From: Aptenodytes patagonicus
Lineage: Eukaryota > Chordata > Aves > Sphenisciformes > Spheniscidae
Direction: 5' to 3'
Length of the DNA stretch: 64,000 nt
NCBI RefSeq assembly: GCF_965638725.1
Contig: NC_134958.1
Span: 13,705,464 to 13,769,463, forward strand
Shown here: positions 38,186-47,497 of the stretch, piece after piece
Numbering within the stretch: the stretch's first letter is position 1
Layout of the letters: each line of letters begins with the position of its first letter
Notes under the pieces: generated by a model
Database searches by the model: none
What the model saw: only the letters and a program-made list of their open reading frames with translations
Told to the model about the DNA's origin: nothing
Position numbers and translations under genes: made by a program

Positions 38186-38619
38186 AGAGGGGCCCAAGCC
38201 GTGCTGTGCCACTTGCCCTCATGGCCAGAGAACAAGCTGCAGGGTTTTACTTCTTATCACAGCAGTTTGTGGCTTGCTTGGAAGCGTCTTGCCTTTCTCA
38301 GCTCTACCTTGATCAGTTATTTTTTTACATCGGAGTTGCTGCATGATGGGTGCAGCTGGGTCAAGCAAAGGCTCCCAGGTTTGCTGTTACTGTAAAGGAA
38401 AGAAGAACGATTGCAATGTCTCTGCTGTGTGTTTGTTACTCCTGCAATTTCTGTGTATGTTTCCACAGCAGACTGATGCACATTTAATCAGTCCTTGTGT
38501 TAAGATGTTTATTAAAAAACAAACACAGAAGAGAGGAGGACCGTGAAAGGCAGAGTTGGTGTGTGTGACTTGGGTGGGGGAGGAGGTTGGGGCTTTTGTT
38601 TGCGTGTTTTTGCGTTAGA

Positions 38620-38625
38620 AATAAA
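38620..38625 (+). terminator. MAP2K5: Candidate poly(A) signal of MAP2K5
   Basis: AATAAA is followed within 10-20 bases by an A-rich stretch (38,634-38,643). It is the only canonical hexamer seen between the MAP2K5 stop codon and this point. Confidence 0.45.
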
Positions 38626-38649
38626 CTTTTGCTAAAAAAAAAAGCTCAG

Positions 38650-41600
38650 GTAGTTTATTATATACCAGCAGCTTAAAAAAACCCATGCAGTGAAAAATTC
38701 CTCCTGAACCACTGCAAATCTGAAATGTTACTTTGGAAGCAGCCTCGAAAAGACTTTGTTTCCTTCCTTGGAGGGATAGTTTGTCTTCTTTTGAAGTATA
38801 GAGGTTGCAGGCATGAACTTATAGACTAAAGTTTGTCTTAATTGCTCTGATGTCACAACCTCCCTGGCAGATAACAGTACAATGAATGAGTCAATGGCCC
38901 CCATACCTTCAGGTCCTTTTTCTAAAGTGAGACAAATTTCTTCCCTGTGAGCCAACCAGACTATAGGCAGCTCTTCCATTTATTAATCTCTAACAGTTTG
39001 CATTAGTTTTCTCTGGATAAAAAGTCTCTCCCTCAGATTTAGTTAAAAAGTCAGTAAAACCAAGGCTTTTCCTCTCGCTTTCCCTGGCAGGGAGGTCGGG
39101 AGGGGAAGACGTCACCCTGAAAATCTGTGCGGGATGCCAGCTGACAGAAATGTGAAAAATCTCCTGGCTAACAGGCTGACAGTGTTACAATTCACTGGCA
39201 TGCGTATTAACCTTGCTGTCTTCATCAGTATACTTAATCAATCCAGCAATCATGGGGGAGGTTTGGGGCCTCTGTCATCTTTCCTTCCCCAAGTCCTTGA
39301 ATTTGGTGCAGCCGGAGGACAGGAGGAGGACAAGCAGCCGTGGGTCTGCTCGGTGGCACTGCTTCTGCCCCGCTCCGCTCCCAGCACTGGGTTAATGCCG
39401 TTTTGGGGGGGATTAGGGATGGATGGGAGAGCGGAGCGGGCAGGTTGGGGAAAACCCAGCTCCTCTTCAGCATAGCCAGCCTTTATGCCACCCTGAGTGT
39501 CGAGCGGCAGCAAGGTCAGGCCTCCCCGAACTGCTACCTCCTGCCTTGGGAGATGGTGGCTCTGGATGGTGGATCCCCATGGGAGGTCTGGACCCCACAG
39601 CCCAGTCTGCGTTGCTGCATGGGGGCTACTGGGGTCCCCCCGGCACAGCACCTCACTCTTCCCCTTCCAACTTGCGTCCTGGCCCTGCTTTGCATGCACA
39701 TGTGCAAGCCCCTGGTGCCCACAGAGCCAAATTCAAGCAATTCAGCCCCATTCTTGCCACCACCCATCAGCACCAAGGGGCAAAAGTAAGGGGAAGGGGG
39801 GAAGGCAATAAGATTGGGCCAGGATGTGGGCAGATTTAGCTCCACTGGGTGCCCCCGCCCACACCAAGCAGCTCCCCAGCAGGTCTGCACCCAGCCTGGG
39901 CTTCTCTCCCTGCAGCAAGTGCGTGTCGGCCCCCTGTCTGTGCTGTGCGGGGCAGCGGGAGCCGGGGTGAGCCTGCTGTGGGGCACCCTGATGCGGTGCA
40001 GGATCCCCCCCTAAACCTGGCTGAAGGGGTCCCCCTGGGGTGCAGCACTGCGAGCAGCACGACGAAGCGGGGTCTGCTGTGCTGCATTTGGGCTTAGGAA
40101 ATCCTGCCTCAGCACAGGGGCTCTGTGCACGCAGAGGTGACTTTGAGATTGCCAAGACACGTGAAACGTGCCGCTGCGAGCCCAGCCCCAGCCTCTGCCG
40201 CCAGCCTTGTGTGTAACGTCATCCCGGCCCCAAAACCTGCTCTGGAGGTGGGAAATGAACAGGCAGGGAGATTTTCCCGGCTGCCAGGCAGGGCTCAAAG
40301 CGGTGGGTGCTGCAAAGGGGCTCAGCAGTGCTGCTCTCCACGCAGGCAGGAGCTGCGCTGGAGCCGGGGGTGCCTGGGGACGTTGTCCGTCTCTCCTTCC
40401 TGCTGCAACTTTTTGGAGTCTGAATGAGCATTTCTTGGCTGAAAAGCTTGCAGAAAATGCTGCAATACTATAGCCTACAGCTGAGTCCTGCTCAGAAGAT
40501 GGCATGGGGGGGGGTGCGTAACAAACGCATTAATTCAGCAGTGGATGCTATAGATGTGCTGAGTGACCCCCCCATCTCCCCCAGTCCCACTCCTCATCCC
40601 ACCAGCTCATTTAGGGACTCCACCAGCAGCCCCACACCAGTCTCGCCGCTCTGTCTCCTCTCCCTGTAACCTCAGTCATGGTGGTATTGATAGACCCAAT
40701 CTCCTATGGGAGTGTGTATGCGGGAGCTCACAGGCTCTGCAAGAAATTGGGTATGTCCCATCTGTGCCAGAACTTCCCGTGTTTTCCGCTTTTCCCTTCC
40801 TGTGATCCTTGCCAGGCAAAGCTCACCCTGTGAGATGAGCCACGGGTAGTTTTCCCTTAAATGCAGCACAGAATTAGAAAATATTTTGTTTCTTGTATCC
40901 CGTGGCCAAATACATCCTGCTGTCAGCTTTCCAAAGGCAAAGTGTCAGTCTTTGCTTTCCGAATAACAGACTGAAAAGCTGCATGTGCGTGTGTGTGTCT
41001 CTGTATGCACGCACACATCTGGCAAAGAAACGAGAAACGGGGAATTGCAGCGGGCTGTGGCTTCGGGGGCTGTGAGGGGTCCCTGACCCGTCCCTCTCCC
41101 TGGGCTTAATGTCTGTCGAGCAGGGACGGCAGCGGCCAGCAATGCGCTAACATTAATAACTGAGCAATCACTAGAAACAGCTCTTGGGAGCTTCATTTGA
41201 TCCCTTTGATATCCGAGAGCATAAGCAAACCGGAGGATTGAACCTGGGAGCGGCGTATGTGTTTTCCTGCCTCGCAGAGCTTTGTGGTCCTGCAGGGAAA
41301 GTTTACCTGGAGGCATCAATGGAAAAGGGATGGACTGCAGGGACCTTCCGCCTCTATGATGCAGGGAGCATGTGGGCAACGTCTGAAGCAAAACCTGGGA
41401 ATTTGGGTCTTAGCTGGAAAAAAAATCCCCTAGTCCTGCAGGGAGCAAAATCCGCTGATGGAGAGCGAAGGCTCTGAGAGCCCACAGCAGAAACTGCTGT
41501 CTGGTGACAGAGGGACCTCGGCTGCGGGTGGGGAGGGGGGCGATGCTGCTTGGGCAGACACACGGCTCGCTCAGCTTTCTGGCTCCGACTGTGCTCCCTC

Positions 41601-43300
41601 TGCCCAGCGCTGCCTCTGGGCAGGACAGCCCAGGGGGGCCATCGGCATCCAGCCCCATGGGAGCTGCACCTGGGACCCCCCCAGGGAGCCTGCAGCCTTG
41701 GCTGGTGAGGAAGAGGAGGGAGGAGGCAGGTCAGGGGGCTGCAAGAGCCGAGATACCCCAAGCCAGTGCTCCGCTCTGGGGGGGCTCCCCAGTGCAGAGA
41801 GGAGCTGTTGGTGGCTGCTCTGCTGCTCCCCACAGCGCAGGGGTCCAGGGCACACAGAAACACCCTTGGCCTCTTCGGGCAGTGAATGGGAGCAGCAAAC
41901 CCTTTGCCTCCGCAGGGGTTTGAAGCAGGCAGTCCCCACGTTGCTCCCTGCGAAGGACTCCGAGGCTGCTCAGCCTCTTGGGGACAAAGCATCTTTGTGC
42001 AGAGGCTCTTCCTCCCACTCCCGTTAAGATGTGCAACCGGCAGAGATAAACATGTAAGAGACCCGACAACACCCCCAGGAGACCCGTCCGCGCTCAGCTG
42101 CCAGAAGCCGGCCCACGCAGGCCTTGGCGTGCTGACGAGGCTGTTAAACACATCACAGGCGACCCCAGCTCTTTGAGAGCTGCAGAAGAACCAGCTCTGG
42201 CCTCTCAGCTTCTCTGAAGGGTGCTCAGGAGACCCTCTTCAGCCATGTGAGGTTATTTGTGGGTGACTCCTGCCCCACGCAGCCCGGTCCCTGGCCCACT
42301 CCTGTCCTGAGGCTGTCCCCTGCCCTGTGGGGAACTGGGCAGGAACCAGCCTGAGCCCCAAATGCTACAGCTCGGTGGGCACGGTGTCCCTGTGGTGGGA
42401 GCCAGGCCCTGGGGAGCAGAGGGGCTCTCCAGCGGGGAGGGGGAGCCAGGGCCCATTGCATGATGGTGAGATCCCGAGCTATAGCAGTTATTTTAGGATA
42501 ACCCGTCTTCAGCCTTCTCTGGGGGACCCCTCAGGCTGGGGGGGCTCACAGGCACCGCACGGCAGAAATCTGGAGGGATGGGGGGACCACCCCCTGAACT
42601 TGCTGGCCTCATCCTGCTCCCCCAGCTCACCAGTATTGCACTGCCGGGCTGCCCGGCCTGGTCTGGGAAAGCCTAATAGGGAAAAAAAAAATTAAAATTT
42701 CTAACTATATTCAAGTATTTTGGTCACATTGAATAAAAAGAAGGTTGTGCTTTAAGAAAAGCAAAGCTCAGAGGTCTGTGCCTTTCCCTGCGGGAAGCTG
42801 CAGCGGGAGCGCTGCGGTGCGGCTGCTGAGGAGCTGCGCTGACCCGGGGCTGCTTTACCTTCAGTAAAGGGTATGGCCATAAACTACAAGTGTGCACTAA
42901 GGACAGGATTTATAGATTGAGCCTTACCGGCTACTAGAGCGGCTGCTGCTTCACCGGTACCCCACTGCGGCTGCTCTTGCCGCCGAGTCCTGCAGTGAAA
43001 GTTCAAGGTTTATAAGTAGCCGGTCAGCCCAGGAGATGTTTAATGGCAAATGGATGTCTGGGGCTTTTACAGGCAGGAGGAGGAAAACTTCTCTGCAGCG
43101 GAGACAGCTGCCAGCCGGGCCCCGCGCGCAGGTGAGTGCAGCTCCGTCCTGGAGTGCCACGGTTGCCCGGCTGTCCCCGGCATGGCACGGCCCGGCAGGG
43201 TGAAGGCAGAGTTAATTGCTGCCCTCGGCTCATCCCGCTCTATCTCCGAGAAGGCACCGGTTTAACTTAATCAATAAAGTCGTGTCTATCGATCGTGTAC
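38650..43300. other. Intergenic DNA between MAP2K5 and SKOR1
   Basis: No gene was recognised. From 39.2 to 42.7 kb, GC-rich sequence generates open frames on both strands (up to 265 codons at 41,354-42,151 on the - strand). They overlap each other and show no domain, signal or intron structure, so they are considered chance. Two motif-rich sub-blocks (41.09-41.24 and 42.85-43.33 kb) are listed separately. A TG-rich stretch lies at 40,983-41,010. Confidence 0.7.
41090..41240. promoter_or_regulatory. Candidate non-coding element upstream of SKOR1
   Basis: Short AT-rich island within GC-rich DNA, with AACATTAATAACTGAG near 41,150, GAGCAATCAC near 41,162 and a TCF/LEF-like CCCTTTGATAT near 41,202. 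Confidence 0.3.
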
Positions 43301-43330
43301 GTTGCGTTCCTCCGCAGCCCCGCCGCCCCG
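42850..43330. promoter_or_regulatory. Candidate non-coding element upstream of SKOR1
   Basis: Includes a CArG-like CCATAAACTACAAG segment near 42,876, two similar words (GATTTATAGATTG near 42,908 and GTTTATAAGTAG near 43,008), AGTTAATTGC near 43,211 and AACTTAATCAATAAAG near 43,265. No open frame or repeat is seen. The regulatory role is inferred. Confidence 0.35.
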
Positions 43331-43429
43331 CAGCCGCTCCGGCTGAAGGAAATTAGGCAGATTTAGAGCCGGCAGGGACGGCGCGAGGAGGGCTTGGGTA
43401 GGCAGAAAGGTGAGGGGCAGCACTGCCAT

Positions 43430-43720
43430 GGGGGGGTCTAGGGGGTTGGGGGATGGGGGACAAGGTGACAGCAGTTGCCGGGGGAGTTGACATTGGGGAA
43501 CCTGAGATGCATCAAGGGGTGCACGTTGGGGAGGGCCAGGGCACGTGCTGGGGGGACTGAGGGTGCACTGGGGGCGCACAGTGGGATTGGTGGAGTGCAC
43601 AGAAGGGGGGGGACATGGTGGGAGAGCCGGGGTGCACAGTGGGGGCATACCGGCTGTGGGGGGCAGGCGTGCACAGCCAGGGCACTTGGAAGGGGCCCCG
43701 GGGAGCACCGAGAGGGCCCC
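43430..43720. repeat. Degenerate G-rich minisatellite
   Basis: Irregular units built round a GGGTGCAC/GTGCACAGTGGGG word recur near 43,519, 43,562, 43,594, 43,631 and 43,668, separated by runs of four to eight G. G-quadruplex formation on the + strand is plausible. Confidence 0.65.
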
Positions 43721-43879
43721 GCGGGCTCCCCGGGGGTCGCACGGCAGGAGCCCCGGGGGGGTCCCGATCGTCCTCCCCCGCCGTGTCGCTGCCTGTCCCC
43801 TCCCGTCCCTGCCCGCCCTCCGCGGGTGCTCAGCACGCCGGGTCAGGCGGAGTGTGCCCGGCCTGCAGAGAGCCGCCGC

Positions 43880-44290
43880 CCGCTCCCTTTGTCAATGTCC
43901 AGTAATTAAAATGTCACCGTTTAATTTTCAGGCCTCTCGGAGCAATCTTTTCCTAATAAAGAGTCTAATCGAAACGCTCCTTCCCCCCGCCTCCCCGGGA
44001 AGGGCCGCGGAAGAGGCTGTAAAGGCGCAGAGCCGCTGCGGATCGATAGAGAGAAGCCCGGATTGATCGGCCTCTAAAATTAAATTTATTGGGGTCATGG
44101 TTTTATATGGTGCTGATACAACTGTTAAATGGGGAACATTCATTTCCAATAGGAGGCGTTTATTAAACTTCCACTGAATTAGACCGCCGTGATTTATGTG
44201 GCAATCTCGGCACAGCCCTCCAGGAGAGAGGGGCCTTTCGCCGCCGTCCCCGCGTGATTATTTATTTATACACCCGTGACACGGCTCCCT
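43880..44290. promoter_or_regulatory. Candidate non-coding element, SKOR1 upstream region
   Basis: An AT-rich island in a GC-rich setting contains CCAGTAATTAAAATG near 43,900, TCTAATCGAAAC near 43,963, AAAATTAAATTTATTGGGG near 44,076 and GATTTATGTGGC near 44,190. It is repeat-free and non-coding. A proximal SKOR1 enhancer is the simplest reading. Confidence 0.4.
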
Positions 44291-44544
44291 AAGTTTTAAC
44301 CTAAATTATCCGCCGGCCTCGCCTGCCAGCGGCACCGGCCTGGGGCCAGGGGGGGTCCCGTCGGGGTGCACCGCCCTGTCCGCCGCCTCCCCGGCGGCCG
44401 GGGGGGTCGGGGGGGCCGCCGCGCTCCTCCGCGCCCCTCCGCGCCCCTTCCGCGGCCGCGCACCCCGGCCCGGTCGGCGGGCCCCGGGGGGGCGCCCGGG
44501 GCGGCTGCGGAGCCCGCAAACGTCCCGGCTCTCGCGTGCGGCGA

Positions 44545-44760
44545 TCGTTGAGCGTTAATTAGAAATTCATTACAATTAAAAGCCGCGCGCACACGCCTTA
44601 ATTACATCTGATTTTTAATTCCGAATCCGTGTTTACACAGTAAGCGAGACGTACCTCCTGATTATCCCCAATACTCTTTATACTGTACTAATTATGTAAA
44701 TTAAACCTAATTAACTGACAAAAACTGCAGTCAATTCAACTGTTAAAAGATACGGCGGCT
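44545..44760. promoter_or_regulatory. Candidate homeodomain-binding element upstream of SKOR1
   Basis: At least five homeodomain-type cores occur in about 200 bp: GCGTTAATTAG near 44,552, CATTACAATTAAAAG near 44,568, CTTAATTACATC near 44,597, ACTAATTATG near 44,686 and CCTAATTAACTG near 44,707. GC-rich DNA flanks it on both sides. The motif density is far above the surroundings. Confidence 0.5.
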
Positions 44761-44791
44761 GCGAGGAGCGGGGCGCCGGCGGGGAGCGCGG

Positions 44792-44829
44792 CCGGAGCGG
44801 CGGGGCCGGAGCGGCGGGGCCGGAGCGGG
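44792..44829. repeat. 14-bp GC tandem repeat
   Basis: About 2.6 copies of the unit CCGGAGCGGCGGGG. Confidence 0.85.
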
Positions 44830-45559
44830 TCCCCGCCTCGGGGCTCCGCGCTGCCGCACCGCCGTCGGGGCGAGCCGCGGGCCGGCTCCGCCGCTCAGGG
44901 CTCCGGAGGAGCTCTGCGGGCACCGGGGCAGCGGCACGGCCCGGGGAAGGGCACGGCGGAAGGGGCCGGGGCAGAGCCGCATCTTCCCCGAGCCCCCCGC
45001 GACGTGCCGCCGCAGGAGCGGCCCCGGGAAAGGGGGTACCGGCTCGGTCCGCACCGCCGCCCGCTCCCCGGTGCCTCGCAGCCCGGCGTGGCCTCGCAGA
45101 CGGTTCCGCAGCCGCTGCGGGTATCTGACGCCGCGGGATCACCCGAAACCCGGCGGCGAGAGGGGCAGCGGGGCTTGGCCCCAGCGCGGGCGCGTCTCAC
45201 CGCGCTCCTGCGTCCGCCTCGCTGGAGGAGGGGGGGAGATAAATAATTAAAAGGCGAGGAATAATTACCGGCTCGGGTTGCGATCATTGCGGGAAGGCCG
45301 CGCCGCAAGGCCCGGCCGGCAGCACCCTGTCCGCGTCCCCCCCCCCCCCCCGACGGGACGTCCCGGGGGGAGCCGCGGCCGCTTTCCTGCGTGGGAGCGT
45401 GGACGGGGGCCGGCTCAACCGCGGCGGCCCGGGGAGCGCGGAGGCGATGGGTGACTCCGCACCTGCGTTTCGCTCCGCGCCGGCTCCGCCGCATCCTCCC
45501 GGCGCCGCTGGTGATGGCGAGGAAGGGGGGACACACACACAAAAGTGATAGCTGGGGGC

Positions 45560-45660
45560 GATCCGCGCCGTTATTAACTTCTGTTTGATCAGTGTAATTG
45601 CGCCGATCGCGGCCGGACGCGATGATTAATTACAGTTTAATTAACGTGGCCGTGACGAGC
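45560..45660. promoter_or_regulatory. Candidate non-coding element near SKOR1 promoter
   Basis: An AT-rich patch within the CpG island contains CGTTATTAACTTC, GTGTAATTGCG, GATGATTAATTACAG and GTTTAATTAACG. It stops abruptly 50 bp before the long palindrome at 45,710. Confidence 0.4.
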
Positions 45661-45700
45661 GCTGCATGCGGGAACCCAACCAGGGCAGGGACGCAGCTAT

Positions 45701-45793
45701 GGGCCCCCGCCACGCCGGCAGGACCGGCGGCCACCGGAGCGGGGAGTCCCCCCCCCGCTCCGGTGGCCGCCGGTCCTGCCGGCGTGGAGTGGG
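45701..45793. repeat. Perfect GC-rich inverted repeat, 35-bp arms
   Basis: Arm 45,710-45,744 is the exact reverse complement of arm 45,753-45,787, with an 8-base spacer (45,745-45,752). Outside a 3/3 mismatch, GGGCCC on each side adds six more pairs. It lies about 0.86 kb upstream of the presumed first SKOR1 donor. Confidence 0.97.
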
Positions 45794-46219
45794 CCCCCGC
45801 GGGGAACGAAAAAACACGGGCGCGCCCCCCCCCGCCCTCGCCTCCCGGCAATTTCGTTGCCGCCCCAATGTCCCCCCCTCAGCCCCGGTGCCGCTCCCGC
45901 ACCCGCGCCCCGCCGGCGAGGCGCGCATCCCGGTGGGGGGGGGATGCGCGGTAGCGGCGCATCCCCGATTTCGATGGGGCCCCTCCACCTCCCCCCCCGG
46001 GCTCCTCTTTTCGTTGCCGCCCGCTCCCCACGCAAACTTTCAACGAGCATCGCTCCCCCCCGGGGATGCTCACACCGCGGAAGGTGGGGGGGGGGCGCGG
46101 AGAGGCGCGGAGCCCCGCGCAGGTGCGGCCCGAGGCTGATCCCCGCTCTTACCTCGGGCAGCCCGGGCGGGTCCCCGCTCGGTGGCGGCCCCCCACGCCC
46201 CCCCCCCCCCTCCCCGTTC

Positions 46220-46330
46220 CGCCGTGCCTTAAAGCCGCGCCGTGATTGACTGGAGCGCATCGGTGATTGACGGCCGCGGGGTCCCGGAGGCAGTTAATGT
46301 AAATATGCTGGTGCTAAGTGGGTGTGTCTT
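46220..46330 (+). promoter_or_regulatory. SKOR1: Probable SKOR1 proximal promoter with paired TGATTGAC sites
   Basis: Two identical TGATTGAC words lie at 46,243-46,250 and 46,264-46,271, 21 bp apart (two helical turns). They are followed by a POU/forkhead-like TTAATGTAAATATGC at 46,295-46,309. No TATA box is seen, as is usual for a CpG-island promoter. The transcription start is not known; the location is inferred from the splice donor at 46,645. Confidence 0.45.
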
Positions 46331-46644
46331 CCCGTTATTTTAGCTGTCACCGGATCAATGTGCAGCGTCTCCAAGTACGGATCCGGATCCTCCCTCGGTG
46401 GCGCGGCTGGTCACTCGCTCTTGTTGCATCTCGCCCGGGCGGACGCGGCGGCGGCGGGGCGGGCGGCGGCCCCGAGGCGTCGGTGAAGGGCGCGCCGCTG
46501 CCCGCCCGCCCCGCGCCCCGGCGGCTGCCCGCGGTAAAGGGCTCGGCGGGGACGGGGCCCCCCCGGCTGATGGCGGCCTCGGCGCCGGGCTGCGGCCCCT
46601 AGCCCCGAGGAGAGCCTGCACGTCCAGCCGGGCTCCGCGGCGCG
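46331..46644 (+). other. SKOR1: Probable SKOR1 5' UTR exon
   Basis: A strong donor (GCG|GTAAGT) at 46,644/46,645 can pair with the acceptor TTTTGTTTTGCAG at 47,497 just before the SKOR1 start codon. The exon's 5' end is a guess. A short open frame from 46,318 (94 codons) stops before the donor and is not conserved-looking, so the exon is treated as untranslated. Confidence 0.45.
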
Positions 46645-47497
46645 GTAAGTGGGAGCGGGCGGCGGACGGAGGGGATGGGTGGGGGGGATCTGGGCGCGTT
46701 TTCGGGAGGCGCTCCCCGTTATTTTGTGTAATTACCACGGAAGCGGCTTACCGCCGTGAGCCCTCCCCGCTAAGCCAATTTGCCTGGCTCGCTGCTGCCC
46801 GTCTGCTGCTACGTGCTGCGGGTCCTGCCCGCCCCGGCCCCTAATCCGCCCGCTCCTAATCGCCTGCCGGAGACACGACAAAGGGGCTCCCGGCCAGCCG
46901 CGCCCGCCGCCCCGCTCCGCCCGCCAGCGGGCACCGAGCGGCAAGTTTCGGCCCGCCCGGCCCGGCCCGGGGCTCGGCGCCCCCCGGCCCCGCCGCCGCG
47001 GGACGCGCCGGTCGCATCCTCCGGCGCGTTTCGTTGGAGCCCGCCCGGGGCTCGCCGCAACGGGCGGCCCGGCCCGGCCCGGCGAGCCGGCACAAAGGGA
47101 AGGGACGCGGCACCTCCCGGGGACCCGGGGCGGGGGGGTGAGCCCACCCCCCCCCGGGACGTCCTTGCCCCGGGCCGCCGCTGCCGCCGGGCTCCCGTGG
47201 CCGCCCAGCCGCGCGTCCGCGCCCGGCGGCGGATGCGGCGGGTCTCGGTACCGGCGGCCGCGGCGCGGTGGATGCGCTGCGGCTCCGCCAGACCTCTCCG
47301 GCCGGCCTGCCCGTGGCGGGGAGGGTCCTGCGGCAGCGCCCGGGGGGCTCCGGGCCGGGGCCGGCAGCGCCGAGCGGGGACTAGCCGGACCGCGGAGCGA
47401 GGCTCCGCGAGCGGCGGGCCGGGCACGGCGGCGGGCGGCGGCGGCGGGTCCCCGGGAGCGCTTCTAACCCGCGCCTTTCCCCGATTTTGTTTTGCAG
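46645..47497 (+). other. SKOR1: Probable SKOR1 first intron
   Basis: GT...AG interval of 853 bp, extremely GC-rich. The SKOR1 frame stays open back to 46,780, so an unspliced transcript could encode an N-terminal extension. That stretch is low-complexity Arg/Ala/Pro/Gly and looks like translated GC-rich intron. Confidence 0.45.

Larger units (their letters stand above)
37176..38645 (+). other. MAP2K5: Probable MAP2K5 3' UTR
   Basis: This sequence follows the MEK5 stop codon. The first ~400 bases are T-rich, as is common in 3' UTRs. The first clear AATAAA downstream is at 38,620-38,625, preceded by a GT-rich stretch. A shorter UTR using a non-canonical signal is possible. Several GC-rich open frames of 140-207 codons around 37.6-38.3 kb overlap on both strands, have no recognisable domains, and are treated as chance. 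Confidence 0.5.

Noticed and set aside
37612..38235. 207-codon and overlapping open frames on both strands after the MAP2K5 stop
   Set aside because: They overlap each other and a probable SINE fragment in the presumed 3' UTR; no protein features.
41354..42151. 265-codon open frame, - strand, between the two genes
   Set aside because: GC-rich region with overlapping frames on both strands, no recognisable domain, no splice or promoter signals.
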